This document shows positions 14,311 to 21,806 of a stretch of DNA of 27,604 nucleotides, in pieces. The notes under the pieces are model-generated. The model saw only the letters and a program-made list of their open reading frames with translations. It was not told the DNA's origin and made no database searches. This DNA is from CAZTPJ01 sp964614515 (GTDB taxonomy: Bacteria; Planctomycetota; Phycisphaerae; Phycisphaerales; UBA1924), in assembly GCA_964614515.1 (NCBI GenBank), contig CAZTPJ010000049.1:1-27604 (forward strand). Reading direction: 5' to 3'. Positions within the stretch are counted from its first letter, which is position 1; each line of letters begins with the position of its first letter. The position numbers were made by a program, and so were the translations under genes.

Positions 14311-15393
14311 ATGTTTGACAGGAAACGAATCAGGGCGCCCGGATTCACGTTGGTGGAACTGCTCGTGGTCATCGCGATCATCGCGTTGCTCATTGGCATT
14401 CTTCTCCCGGCCATTGGCGAGGCGAGGCGCGCGGGCAAGCTCACGATGTGCTTGTCGAATCTCAAGCAGTTTGGTGTGGCGACGGGTTCATATGCGGCGG
14501 ACTATGAAGACCGCATCTGGGCGTTCACATGGCGGAAGACAGGTACGCCCAACAACCCCAAACTGCCCAGCCAATGGGCGCAGTATCAACAGGCCACGAA
14601 CGATGTCTATGCCGGCAAGATGCAGGCGCTTGACATCCTGTCGCGGCGAACCGGGCGTGACCCGTCAGACTTCTTCGGGATCGCTCCGGCCGCCTGGATC
14701 GCCCATGTGCTGTACTCGCATCTGGTGATTCAGGACTATCTGGCGGCCCGTCTGCCTGAAAAGATGGTGGTCTGCCCGGAGGATCTGCATCGCAACAACT
14801 GGCAGATCGATCCGAAGAACAACTTCGATCAAGGCGTGTGGCTGCCCTTCCAGGAGGCGCCCAGCGCGCTGGCCGTTCGTTGGCCGTATAGCGCGAGCTA
14901 TCAACCCCCGACGGCCACGTACGACGGGTCGCCGGCCCCTGCTCGCATCACCCAGGCGACGTCGCAAAGCACGTACTATGTCCCAAACGACGTGCGAGTC
15001 GGCAACCTGAAGATGTCGGATGTGCAGTTCGCGTCCAAGAAGGTTCACCTTCACGACGCCGAGCAGCGGCACTACACGAAGAAACGCGTCTTCTTCGGGT
15101 GGGCTGGCTCCCGTCAGCCGTTGCTGATGTTTGACGGTTCGGTGAACATCGAGATCACCGGTGGCGATGTGTATCAGCACCAGCGTCTCGGTCGCTTGAT
15201 GAAGGGCAACGAAGGCTGGATTCCCAATCAGCCCTCGTCGCGCAACCCGACGATCATCACCTACTCTCCGCAGACGTGGGAGGCGCCGGCCCAGGGGCAG
15301 TTTGGCGTTGATGACACTCCGGGCTACTACCGCTGGACTCGTGAGGGCCTTGCCGGCATCGACTTCGGCGGGCAGGAAGTCTACCCGTACTAA
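14311..15393 (+). CDS. Prepilin-like protein, array copy 2
   Basis: A 360-residue paralogue closely similar to copy 1 along its length, with leader MFDRKRIRAPG|FTLVELLVVIAI (Gly at -1, Glu at +5) and the same conserved Cys (MCLSN and VVCPED). It differs mainly in the middle (QEAPSALAVRWPYSASYQ, then STYYVPNDVRVGNLKMSDV). The open frame extends to 14170, but GGAGGTTCGC directly before the ATG at 14311 and the leader peptide fix the start. A strong terminator follows at 15429, ending the transcription unit of copies 1-2. Confidence 0.9.
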   Translation: MFDRKRIRAPGFTLVELLVVIAIIALLIGILLPAIGEARRAGKLTMCLSNLKQFGVATGSYAADYEDRIWAFTWRKTGTPNNPKLPSQWAQYQQATNDVYAGKMQALDILSRRTGRDPSDFFGIAPAAWIAHVLYSHLVIQDYLAARLPEKMVVCPEDLHRNNWQIDPKNNFDQGVWLPFQEAPSALAVRWPYSASYQPPTATYDGSPAPARITQATSQSTYYVPNDVRVGNLKMSDVQFASKKVHLHDAEQRHYTKKRVFFGWAGSRQPLLMFDGSVNIEITGGDVYQHQRLGRLMKGNEGWIPNQPSSRNPTIITYSPQTWEAPAQGQFGVDDTPGYYRWTREGLAGIDFGGQEVYPY

Positions 15394-15428
15394 ACCCCAG
15401 TTTTGGCTATCGTCTTGCTGAAAGCCTT

Positions 15429-15463
15429 GATCCGGGTTGCGACGGCAGCCCGGATCTTTTATT
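15429..15463 (+). terminator. Rho-independent terminator after pilin copy 2
   Basis: GATCCGGGTTGC (15429-15440) pairs with GCAGCCCGGATC (15445-15456) around GACG with one G-U pair, then TTTTATT. Confidence 0.8.
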
Positions 15464-15523
15464 ATGCGCGGTATGGAACTCATCGGCCTCGTGGGCCGGT
15501 GGGTGGTTGCATCATGTTCATCA

Positions 15524-15537
15524 TCGCCGCATTTGCG
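15524..15537 (+). promoter_or_regulatory. Short leader hairpin before pilin copy 3
   Basis: GCCGC and GCGGC flank ATTT about ten bases before the AGGAG ribosome-binding site of the ATG at 15560. The position is analogous to the hairpin before copy 2. Confidence 0.35.
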
Positions 15538-15559
15538 GCCTTATTCAGGAGATCATCTG

Positions 15560-16633
15560 ATGCATCGGATTCGTGTTCGCGCGTTTACGCTTGTTGAGTT
15601 GCTCGTGGTGATTGCGATCATCGCGCTGCTCATCGCGATCCTGCTGCCGGCGATTGGTGAGGCCCGCCGCGCAGGAAGACTGACCTTGTGCCTCTCCAAT
15701 CTCAAGCAGTTCGGCGTCGCCACCGGGTCGTACTCGGCGGACTACGAAGACCGCATCTGGGCGTTCACATGGCGCAAGACGGGCACGCCGAACAATCAGC
15801 GGTTGCCCAGTCAATGGGGCGATCTGCAGACAGCGCCCGTGTCGGATGTTCAGGCCGCCTCGCGGCAGGCCGTGGACATCTTCCGCCGTCGCACTGGCCG
15901 TGAACCGGGCGACTTCCCCGTCACCGATGGCTGGATTCCTCATGTGTACTACACGCACCTTGTGATTCAGGACTATCTCGCAGCGCGGCTGCCCGAAAAG
16001 ATGGTGATCTGCCCGGAGGATCTGCATCGCAACAACTGGCAGATCGACCCGAAGAACAACTTCGACCAGAACGTGTGGGCGCCGTTCCAGCCAACGCCGG
16101 GGGGCGTGAATGTCCGGTGGCCGTATAGTGCGTCGTATCAGACTCCGGCGGCGTCGTACGATAACTCGGCGCCCGGAGCGCGTATCTCTCAGGCCGGCTC
16201 GCACTCGACGTACAACGTTCCCGGGGCGGCGCGACTGGGCAACCTGAAGATGGCCGACGTGCAGTTCCCGGCGAAGAAGGTTCACCTGCACGACGCGGAA
16301 CAACGACACTACACGAAGCGGAAGCTCTATCTGAACGTACCCGGCGCTCGCCAGCCGCTGCTGATGTTTGACGGCTCGGTGAACATCGAGATCACCGGTG
16401 GCGAGGTGTATCAGCATCCGCGGCTGAATCGCCTCATGCGCGGCAACGAAGGATGGAATCCCAACGCCCCCGCAAGCACAAGCCCCACGTTCATCTCCTA
16501 CACCCCGCGGACGTGGGAAGCGCCCACGGCCATCCCCGGCGCTGGCTCAGAGCAGTACCCCGGATACTTCCGCTGGACCCGCGAGGCTCTGGCGGGCATC
16601 GACTTCGGCGGCATGGAAGTCTTCAACCGTTAA
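15560..16633 (+). CDS. Prepilin-like protein, array copy 3 (Ala at the cleavage site)
   Basis: A 357-residue paralogue. The leader MHRIRVRA|FTLVELLVVIAI has Ala instead of Gly at -1, a substitution prepilin peptidases can tolerate; Glu at +5 is kept. It is more divergent than copies 1, 2 and 4: the segment after WRKTGTPNN is different (SDVQAASRQAVDIFRRRTGR), and the usual KKRVFFGWAGS is replaced by KRKLYLNVPGA. It ends GGMEVFNR rather than EVYPY. AGGAG upstream and the leader fix the start; the frame is open to 15437 across the previous terminator. Confidence 0.9.
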   Translation: MHRIRVRAFTLVELLVVIAIIALLIAILLPAIGEARRAGRLTLCLSNLKQFGVATGSYSADYEDRIWAFTWRKTGTPNNQRLPSQWGDLQTAPVSDVQAASRQAVDIFRRRTGREPGDFPVTDGWIPHVYYTHLVIQDYLAARLPEKMVICPEDLHRNNWQIDPKNNFDQNVWAPFQPTPGGVNVRWPYSASYQTPAASYDNSAPGARISQAGSHSTYNVPGAARLGNLKMADVQFPAKKVHLHDAEQRHYTKRKLYLNVPGARQPLLMFDGSVNIEITGGEVYQHPRLNRLMRGNEGWNPNAPASTSPTFISYTPRTWEAPTAIPGAGSEQYPGYFRWTREALAGIDFGGMEVFNR

Positions 16634-16657
16634 GCGGCTGACAACCAGGGATCTTGC

Positions 16658-16696
16658 GCCGCTGCGCGATCATGTGATCGCGCAGCGGCTTCTGTG
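16658..16696 (+). terminator. Long hairpin after pilin copy 3
   Basis: GCCGCTGCGCGATC (16658-16671) and GATCGCGCAGCGGC (16676-16689) form a perfect 14-bp stem with loop ATGT. Only TTCTGTG follows, a poor T-run, so it may terminate weakly or protect the 3' end. Confidence 0.6.
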
Positions 16697-16810
16697 ACAA
16701 TCACAACTCCCGAAGTCTCACAATTCGCGTGCCCCGGCCTTCGTGTGAAGCGCCGGCGCAGGCCAGACAGAGTGCGGCCTTGATTCCCGCATCATTCATC
16801 AGAGGTATTC

Positions 16811-17896
16811 ATGGCTATCGACTTGCGCTCCCGCGTGCGTGGCTTCACGCTTGTTGAACTCCTCGTCGTCATCGCAATCATCGCGCTGCTCATCGCGATT
16901 CTGCTGCCCGCCATCGGCGAAGCCCGCCGTGCGGGCAAACTCACGATGTGCCTGTCGAACCTCAAACAGTTCGGTGTGGCGACAGGCTCGTACGCAGCCG
17001 ACTACGAAGACCGAATCTGGGGCTTCACGTGGCGAAAGACCGGCACGCCAAACAACCAAAGACTCCCCAGCCAGTGGGTTCAGTACCAGCAGGCCGACAA
17101 CGATGTCTACGCGGGCAAGATGCAGGCGCTGGACATCTTGTCGCGCCGAACCGGACGTGATGCGTCGGACTTCTTCCCCATCGCCGGGGCCGCGTGGATC
17201 CCCCACGTCTACTACTCGCATCTGGTGATTCAAGACTACCTCGCGGCGCGACTGCCGGAGAAGATGGTCATCTGTCCCGAAGATGCCAACCGTGCCAACT
17301 GGCAGATCGATCCCAAGAACAACTTTGAGCAGGGCGTGTGGGCGCCGCTGCAGCCGTTGCACTCGGATCCGCTGAATCGTCGTTGGCCGTATAGCGCCAG
17401 TTACGAAGCGCCGTCCGCGACGTATGACCGTTCACCGGCGGGTTCCCGCGTGTCACAGGCGAGCGGGCACAATTTCTACCTCATCTATCAGGGCGGTCGT
17501 CTGGGCAACCTCAAGATGTCTGATGTGGCGCATCCCGTGAACAAGATCGCCCTGCACGATGCGGAACAACGGCACTACACCAAGAAGCGCGTCTTCTTCG
17601 GCTGGGCCGGTTCGCGACAGCCCCTGCTCATGTTTGACGGATCGGTGAATATTCAGATCACGGCCGCGGATGTCTACCAGCACCCGCGACTGAACCGTCT
17701 GCTCAAGGGCAACGAGGGGTGGGAACCGAACAATCCACGCGGCACAGGACCGACCGTGATCAACTACAACCCTTCAGCGTGGGAAGCGCCGGCCCAAGGA
17801 CAGTTCGGCTCGGACGCCGTCCCCGGCTACTTCCGCTGGACCCGCGAGGGCCTTGGCGGCATCGACTTTGGCGGCATGGAGGTCTATCCGTACTGA
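16811..17896 (+). CDS. Prepilin-like protein, array copy 4
   Basis: A 361-residue paralogue with leader MAIDLRSRVRG|FTLVELLVVIAI (Gly at -1, Glu at +5) and the conserved blocks KMVICPED, RWPYSASYE, HDAEQRHYTKKRVFFGWAGS and LLMFDGSVNIQITA, ending FGGMEVYPY. Differences concentrate in the middle segment (HNFYLIYQGGRLGNLKMSDV). GAGGT lies 4 nt before the ATG. It is preceded by the copy 3 hairpin and followed by a 9-bp GC hairpin, so it is probably its own unit. Confidence 0.9.
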   Translation: MAIDLRSRVRGFTLVELLVVIAIIALLIAILLPAIGEARRAGKLTMCLSNLKQFGVATGSYAADYEDRIWGFTWRKTGTPNNQRLPSQWVQYQQADNDVYAGKMQALDILSRRTGRDASDFFPIAGAAWIPHVYYSHLVIQDYLAARLPEKMVICPEDANRANWQIDPKNNFEQGVWAPLQPLHSDPLNRRWPYSASYEAPSATYDRSPAGSRVSQASGHNFYLIYQGGRLGNLKMSDVAHPVNKIALHDAEQRHYTKKRVFFGWAGSRQPLLMFDGSVNIQITAADVYQHPRLNRLLKGNEGWEPNNPRGTGPTVINYNPSAWEAPAQGQFGSDAVPGYFRWTREGLGGIDFGGMEVYPY

Positions 17897-17909
17897 GTCA
17901 TCACGGCCA

Positions 17910-17933
17910 CGCCGGGGCCACACCGCCCCGGCG
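17910..17933 (+). terminator. GC-rich hairpin after pilin copy 4
   Basis: CGCCGGGGC (17910-17918) pairs perfectly with GCCCCGGCG (17925-17933) around CACACC. No T-run follows, so terminator function is uncertain. Confidence 0.45.
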
Positions 17934-18059
17934 CGACTGATTGCGGAACAGGCTGGATGTGGCGAAGCGCGTTTCACGCATCCGTTGGTCATCTGCCGCT
18001 CGGGTGCTGGCCACATTGGCGGGTTCATTTCCCCGCGGTTTTATTCTTTGGAGGTTGCC

Positions 18060-19145
18060 ATGAAGTTTCGTTTGAGAAAGAGTTGTCATGCGTTCACGTT
18101 GGTGGAGATTCTGGTGGTCATCACGACAATCGCCGTTGTCGTGGCCACGCTGCTGCCGGCGCTGGGAGAATCCAGACGCGCGGCCAGGTTGACCGGATGC
18201 CTCGCCAACCTGCAGCAGTTCGCCGTGGCGACGGGGACGTATGCGGCGGACTACTCGGACCTCATCTGGTCCTTCTCGTGGCGTGCGACGGGGAGACCGA
18301 ACAACCCTCGACTGCCGAGTCCATGGCCGGAGTATCAGACTGCGACCGATGATGTCGCGGCGGGCAGGATGCAGGCTCTCGACATTCTCTCGCGGCGCGC
18401 GGGTCGAGACCCGTCGGACTTCTTCCCGATCGCCGGCGCTCCATGGATTCCACATGTCCTGTACATGCACCTTGTGATTCAGGACTACCTCGGCGCACGT
18501 TTGCCCGAGAAGATGGTCGCGTGTCCGGAAGATCGGCATCGCCTCAACTGGCAGATCGACCCGGTCGTCAACTTCGAGAAGAACCATTGGTATCCCTTTC
18601 AACCCACTTCAGGGAGTGTGATGAACCGCCGTTGGCCCTACAGCGCCAGTTACCAGACTCCCGCGGCGAACTATGACCGAAGCGGCGCGAGTTCGCGCAT
18701 CTCTCAGGCGGGCGCCCACCACCTCTACTGGATTCCAGGACAGTGTGAACTGGGGAACCGTCGCTTGACCGAGGTCGAATTCCCAGCACAGAAGATCATG
18801 CTTCACGATGGGGAGCAACGGCACTTCACCCAAAGGCGTGTGTTCTTCGGATGGGCGGGTTCACGTCAGCCGCTGGTGTTCTTCGACGGTTCGGCTCGCG
18901 TGGAAGTCACCGGCCTTGATGTGTATCAGCATCCACGACTCAACCGACTGATGCGAGGGAACGAGGGATGGATTCCCAATATACCTCAATCTTCAAGCCC
19001 AACGTACATCGACTATGTGCCCCAGACTTGGGAAGCCCCCGCCCAGGGGCCGTTTGGCGTTGACACCGTTCCCGGCTATTACCGCTGGACCCGCGAGAGT
19101 CTCGCCGGCATCGACTTTGGCGGCATGGAGGTCTATCCGTACTGA
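18060..19145 (+). CDS. Prepilin-like protein, array copy 5 (most divergent, Ala at the cleavage site)
   Basis: A 361-residue paralogue with leader MKFRLRKSCHA|FTLVEILVVITTIAVVV. The -1 residue is Ala and the helix sequence differs from the other four (LLPALGESRRAARLTGCLAN). The globular part keeps KMVACPED, RWPYSASYQ, RRVFFGWAGSRQP and ends FGGMEVYPY, but reads VFFDGSARVEVTG where the others have LLMFDGSVNIEITG. GGAGG 5 nt upstream fixes the start; the frame is open to 17853 into copy 4. It is followed by a strong terminator before gspD. Confidence 0.9.
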   Translation: MKFRLRKSCHAFTLVEILVVITTIAVVVATLLPALGESRRAARLTGCLANLQQFAVATGTYAADYSDLIWSFSWRATGRPNNPRLPSPWPEYQTATDDVAAGRMQALDILSRRAGRDPSDFFPIAGAPWIPHVLYMHLVIQDYLGARLPEKMVACPEDRHRLNWQIDPVVNFEKNHWYPFQPTSGSVMNRRWPYSASYQTPAANYDRSGASSRISQAGAHHLYWIPGQCELGNRRLTEVEFPAQKIMLHDGEQRHFTQRRVFFGWAGSRQPLVFFDGSARVEVTGLDVYQHPRLNRLMRGNEGWIPNIPQSSSPTYIDYVPQTWEAPAQGPFGVDTVPGYYRWTRESLAGIDFGGMEVYPY

Positions 19146-19171
19146 ACAGCCCGGTCGCGACAGCGAACCAC

Positions 19172-19208
19172 ACCGCCCCCCGGCCGTCGCGGGGGCGGTT
19201 TTGCTTTC
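19172..19208 (+). terminator. Rho-independent terminator at the end of the pilin array
   Basis: ACCGCCCCC (19172-19180) pairs with GGGGGCGGT (19191-19199) around a 10-nt loop, followed by TTTGCTTTC. It separates the array from gspD. Confidence 0.75.
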
Positions 19209-19250
19209 GATTCTCGCGAGGCTGCACCCGGCGGGCGGATCGCTGGTATG

Positions 19251-19317
19251 CCCTTGGGTCTGGTCCAATTCATCGGATCAGACGCAACAGGCCGACTACC
19301 GTTGTACCCAAGGGAGG
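19251..19317 (+). promoter_or_regulatory. Three-way-junction leader RNA overlapping the gspD ribosome-binding site
   Basis: P1 is CCCTTGG (19251-19257) with CCAAGGG (19308-19314). P2 is GTCTGGTCC (19258-19266) with GGATCAGAC (19275-19283), one G-U pair. P3 is CAACaGG (19285-19291) with CCGTTG (19299-19304), with a one-base bulge. The last Gs of P1 are the first bases of the GGGAGG Shine-Dalgarno site, so folding could hide it. No known riboswitch consensus was matched by eye. Confidence 0.55.
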
Positions 19318-19328
19318 TTTCGCCCGTG

Positions 19329-21800
19329 ATGCAGACCGCTCGCGCTTATCGATTCAACCGACCCCGGCCGTGGCGCCTGGCGTGCCTGGCCGTCATCGCT
19401 GGCCTGCCCGCTTCCGTGTTCGCCGTGCAGGATGGCGAGCCGGCCCGCGCCCAGCCGGAGGTGCAACCCGCCGCACCCGAGGCGCGTCCGCCGGATGTGC
19501 AGCCGGGCCAGCCGCAGGAGCAGCCGGTCGAACCGGCCGAGGAGATCATCACGTTCCCGGCGTCGGCCGAGCCGATCCAACTGATCGAACTCGTCAAGTT
19601 CACCATTGATGTCCTGGACCTCAACGCGGCGATCGATCCTTCCGTCTCGGGCGCGGTCGCGCTCAACACGCCGCTGAAGGTCAAGAAGAGCAACCTGCTC
19701 GCCGTGCTCAACGTGCTGCTCGAACAGCGCGGCTTTGTCATGATGCAGGAGCCGATCACGGGCATCTATGAGGTTCGCCCGGCCACGGCCGTGGGCATCG
19801 CCTTTGATGGCCCGCTGGCGACGACGCGCATCATCTCGACGCCGAACGTCAAGCCCTCCGCGTTGCAACAGGTGATCACCGGGCAACTGACGTCGTCGCC
19901 GCGTCTGTCCTTTCTCGACAACCTCGGCGTGATCGTGGTGACGGGGACGCCGCGACAGGTGGACTCGGTCAGCGGCATCGTGCATCGCGTGCTCGCCGAG
20001 CGCGAGAAGATGCAGTTGATCCGGTTTGATCTTGAGTATCTCGCGGCGACGACGGCGCTCAAGCGCGTGGTCGAGATGGCCGGGGCAGCGCGACAGCAAA
20101 CCCCGCAGTTCGGCATGGACCCGCGGATGATGGGCCGGGAGCAGCAGCAGCAACAGCAAACCACGCCGGGCACAGGTTCGCTGGAGAATATCGCCGATCG
20201 CCTCATCGTCAGCCCGCATGGCAATGCGCTGATCTTCCGCGGGCAGCCAGCCGAGGCCGCCGAGATCAAGCGGCTCCTCGAGGCCGTGGACCTGCCCGAC
20301 TCGCTCTCGGCCAGGCGCTATTTCACAGGCTCATCGACGAGTCAGATCGCGGACCTGGCGCAGCACAGCGGTCTTGGCGAAGTCATGCGGCTACAGCAAT
20401 CGACGGGGATGGAGGAATGGTGGCAGGGCATGGGTCCGGGCATGCAGTCACAACAGCAAGGCACATCGACGGTTCTCGGCGGATCGCGCCTCGTGGTGGA
20501 TGAGTCGCGCGGGTATATCTCGTATTACGGCACGGCCGCGCAGCAGGAACAGTTCGCCAAACTCGTGGAAGAATACAAGACCGAAGGCGAGATTCCGGTC
20601 GTGGCGGTGTACAAGCTTCGCCACGGCAACGCGGAAAAAATGGCGGAAATCATCCAAAGTTTGATCGAAGGCCGAGCGGGGGCGGCGCAGAACCCGCTGC
20701 TTCCGCAACTCCCGGGCGGGGCGGGACAACGCCCGAACTTCATGCCCACGGGCGAGTTCTCGCAGATGGGTGAGGGTGAGGGCGGCGAAGAAGGTTCGTT
20801 CACGGGCGGCGAGAATGTCTTCGTCACCGCCGACATCCCGAACAACCAACTCATCGTCCGCGCACCCAAGCGCCAGCAGGATGAGTTCGCACGCCTCATC
20901 GAGAAACTCGACCTGCGACGCCCGCAGGTCTTTGTGCAGGCCCACATCGTCGCCATCACGTCATCAGAGGACTTTCGACTCGCGTTCGAGAGTCAACTTG
21001 TCTCCGGCCAGTTCGCCGTCAACACCGATTTTGGTCTCTCCGACTTCGCGGAAGACGCGATGTTCCAGGCGCCGAAGATCGTCGCGACGGGTCTGCCGGG
21101 CATGACGGCCGCGCTCATCAAGTCCAAGTATGTGCCGTTCATCATGAACGCGCTGCAGGTCGATGCGAGCGGCCGCGTGTTGGCCAGCCCGCAACTGCTC
21201 GTCGATGACAACGAAGAAGCCGAGGTCATCAGCGTGGATCGCCGTCCGTTCGCCCAGGTGAGCCAGGGCCAGAATACGACGATCACCAGCCAGGGCGGCG
21301 TGGCCGAGGCGGGCACGACGTTCACCATCACCCCGCGTATCAGCGATGGGTGGTATCTGAATCTGAAGTTCGCACTGGAACTCTCCACGTTCACGGGCGA
21401 ATCACAGGGCGAAGGACTTCAGCCGCCGAGCCAGGTAAACAACCTTCGCGCGGAGTCCGTCCTCGTACCCAGCGACATGACCATCGTGGTCGGCGGGCTG
21501 ACGCTCGACACGGTTCGCGATTCGGTCGTGCGTCTTCCGATCCTCGGGGACATCCCGCTCGTCGGACACCTCTTCCGCGACACGCGCCGCAGCGGGCAGA
21601 CCACCGTCCTGTACGTCTTCATCACCCCGCGCATCATGCGCGACCCCAACTTCCTCGACATGGCCCTCATCACAGCCGGGCCGCAGAAACGCGTCGAACT
21701 CGAACCCGACGTGCCAGATTTGTACCCCAAGCGTGTTGAACTGTTCGAGACGGCCGCACGCAACCCCGCCGCCATCCTCCCGCCCGAGGGCGAAGAATAA
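19329..21800 (+). CDS. gspD: Type II secretion / type IV pilus-type secretin
   Basis: An 823-residue outer-membrane secretin that forms the gated ring through which a pseudopilus or substrate passes. A signal peptide (about residues 1-35) is followed by a Pro/Gln/Ala-rich stretch, then an N0-like domain (about 78-155), repeated N-domains (about 160-260, 350-400, 420-460 and 490-530), and the secretin core to about residue 777 with VPSDMTIVVGGL, LPILGDIPLVGHLFR and TVLYVFITPRIM. Linkers are low-complexity: a Gln run near 270 and a Gly/Glu-rich patch near 480. The tail to ILPPEGEE is extra. ATG at 19329 (or GTG at 19326) is preferred because of GGGAGG; the frame is open to 19248 through the structured leader. 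gspE follows after 6 nt. Confidence 0.92.
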   Translation: MQTARAYRFNRPRPWRLACLAVIAGLPASVFAVQDGEPARAQPEVQPAAPEARPPDVQPGQPQEQPVEPAEEIITFPASAEPIQLIELVKFTIDVLDLNAAIDPSVSGAVALNTPLKVKKSNLLAVLNVLLEQRGFVMMQEPITGIYEVRPATAVGIAFDGPLATTRIISTPNVKPSALQQVITGQLTSSPRLSFLDNLGVIVVTGTPRQVDSVSGIVHRVLAEREKMQLIRFDLEYLAATTALKRVVEMAGAARQQTPQFGMDPRMMGREQQQQQQTTPGTGSLENIADRLIVSPHGNALIFRGQPAEAAEIKRLLEAVDLPDSLSARRYFTGSSTSQIADLAQHSGLGEVMRLQQSTGMEEWWQGMGPGMQSQQQGTSTVLGGSRLVVDESRGYISYYGTAAQQEQFAKLVEEYKTEGEIPVVAVYKLRHGNAEKMAEIIQSLIEGRAGAAQNPLLPQLPGGAGQRPNFMPTGEFSQMGEGEGGEEGSFTGGENVFVTADIPNNQLIVRAPKRQQDEFARLIEKLDLRRPQVFVQAHIVAITSSEDFRLAFESQLVSGQFAVNTDFGLSDFAEDAMFQAPKIVATGLPGMTAALIKSKYVPFIMNALQVDASGRVLASPQLLVDDNEEAEVISVDRRPFAQVSQGQNTTITSQGGVAEAGTTFTITPRISDGWYLNLKFALELSTFTGESQGEGLQPPSQVNNLRAESVLVPSDMTIVVGGLTLDTVRDSVVRLPILGDIPLVGHLFRDTRRSGQTTVLYVFITPRIMRDPNFLDMALITAGPQKRVELEPDVPDLYPKRVELFETAARNPAAILPPEGEE

Positions 21801-21806
21801 CGCGAC

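Noticed and set aside
19258..19310. c-di-GMP-I (GEMM) riboswitch call for the gspD leader
   Set aside because: Only the GACGCAA-like stretch matches by eye; the paired helices and the other conserved loop are missing.
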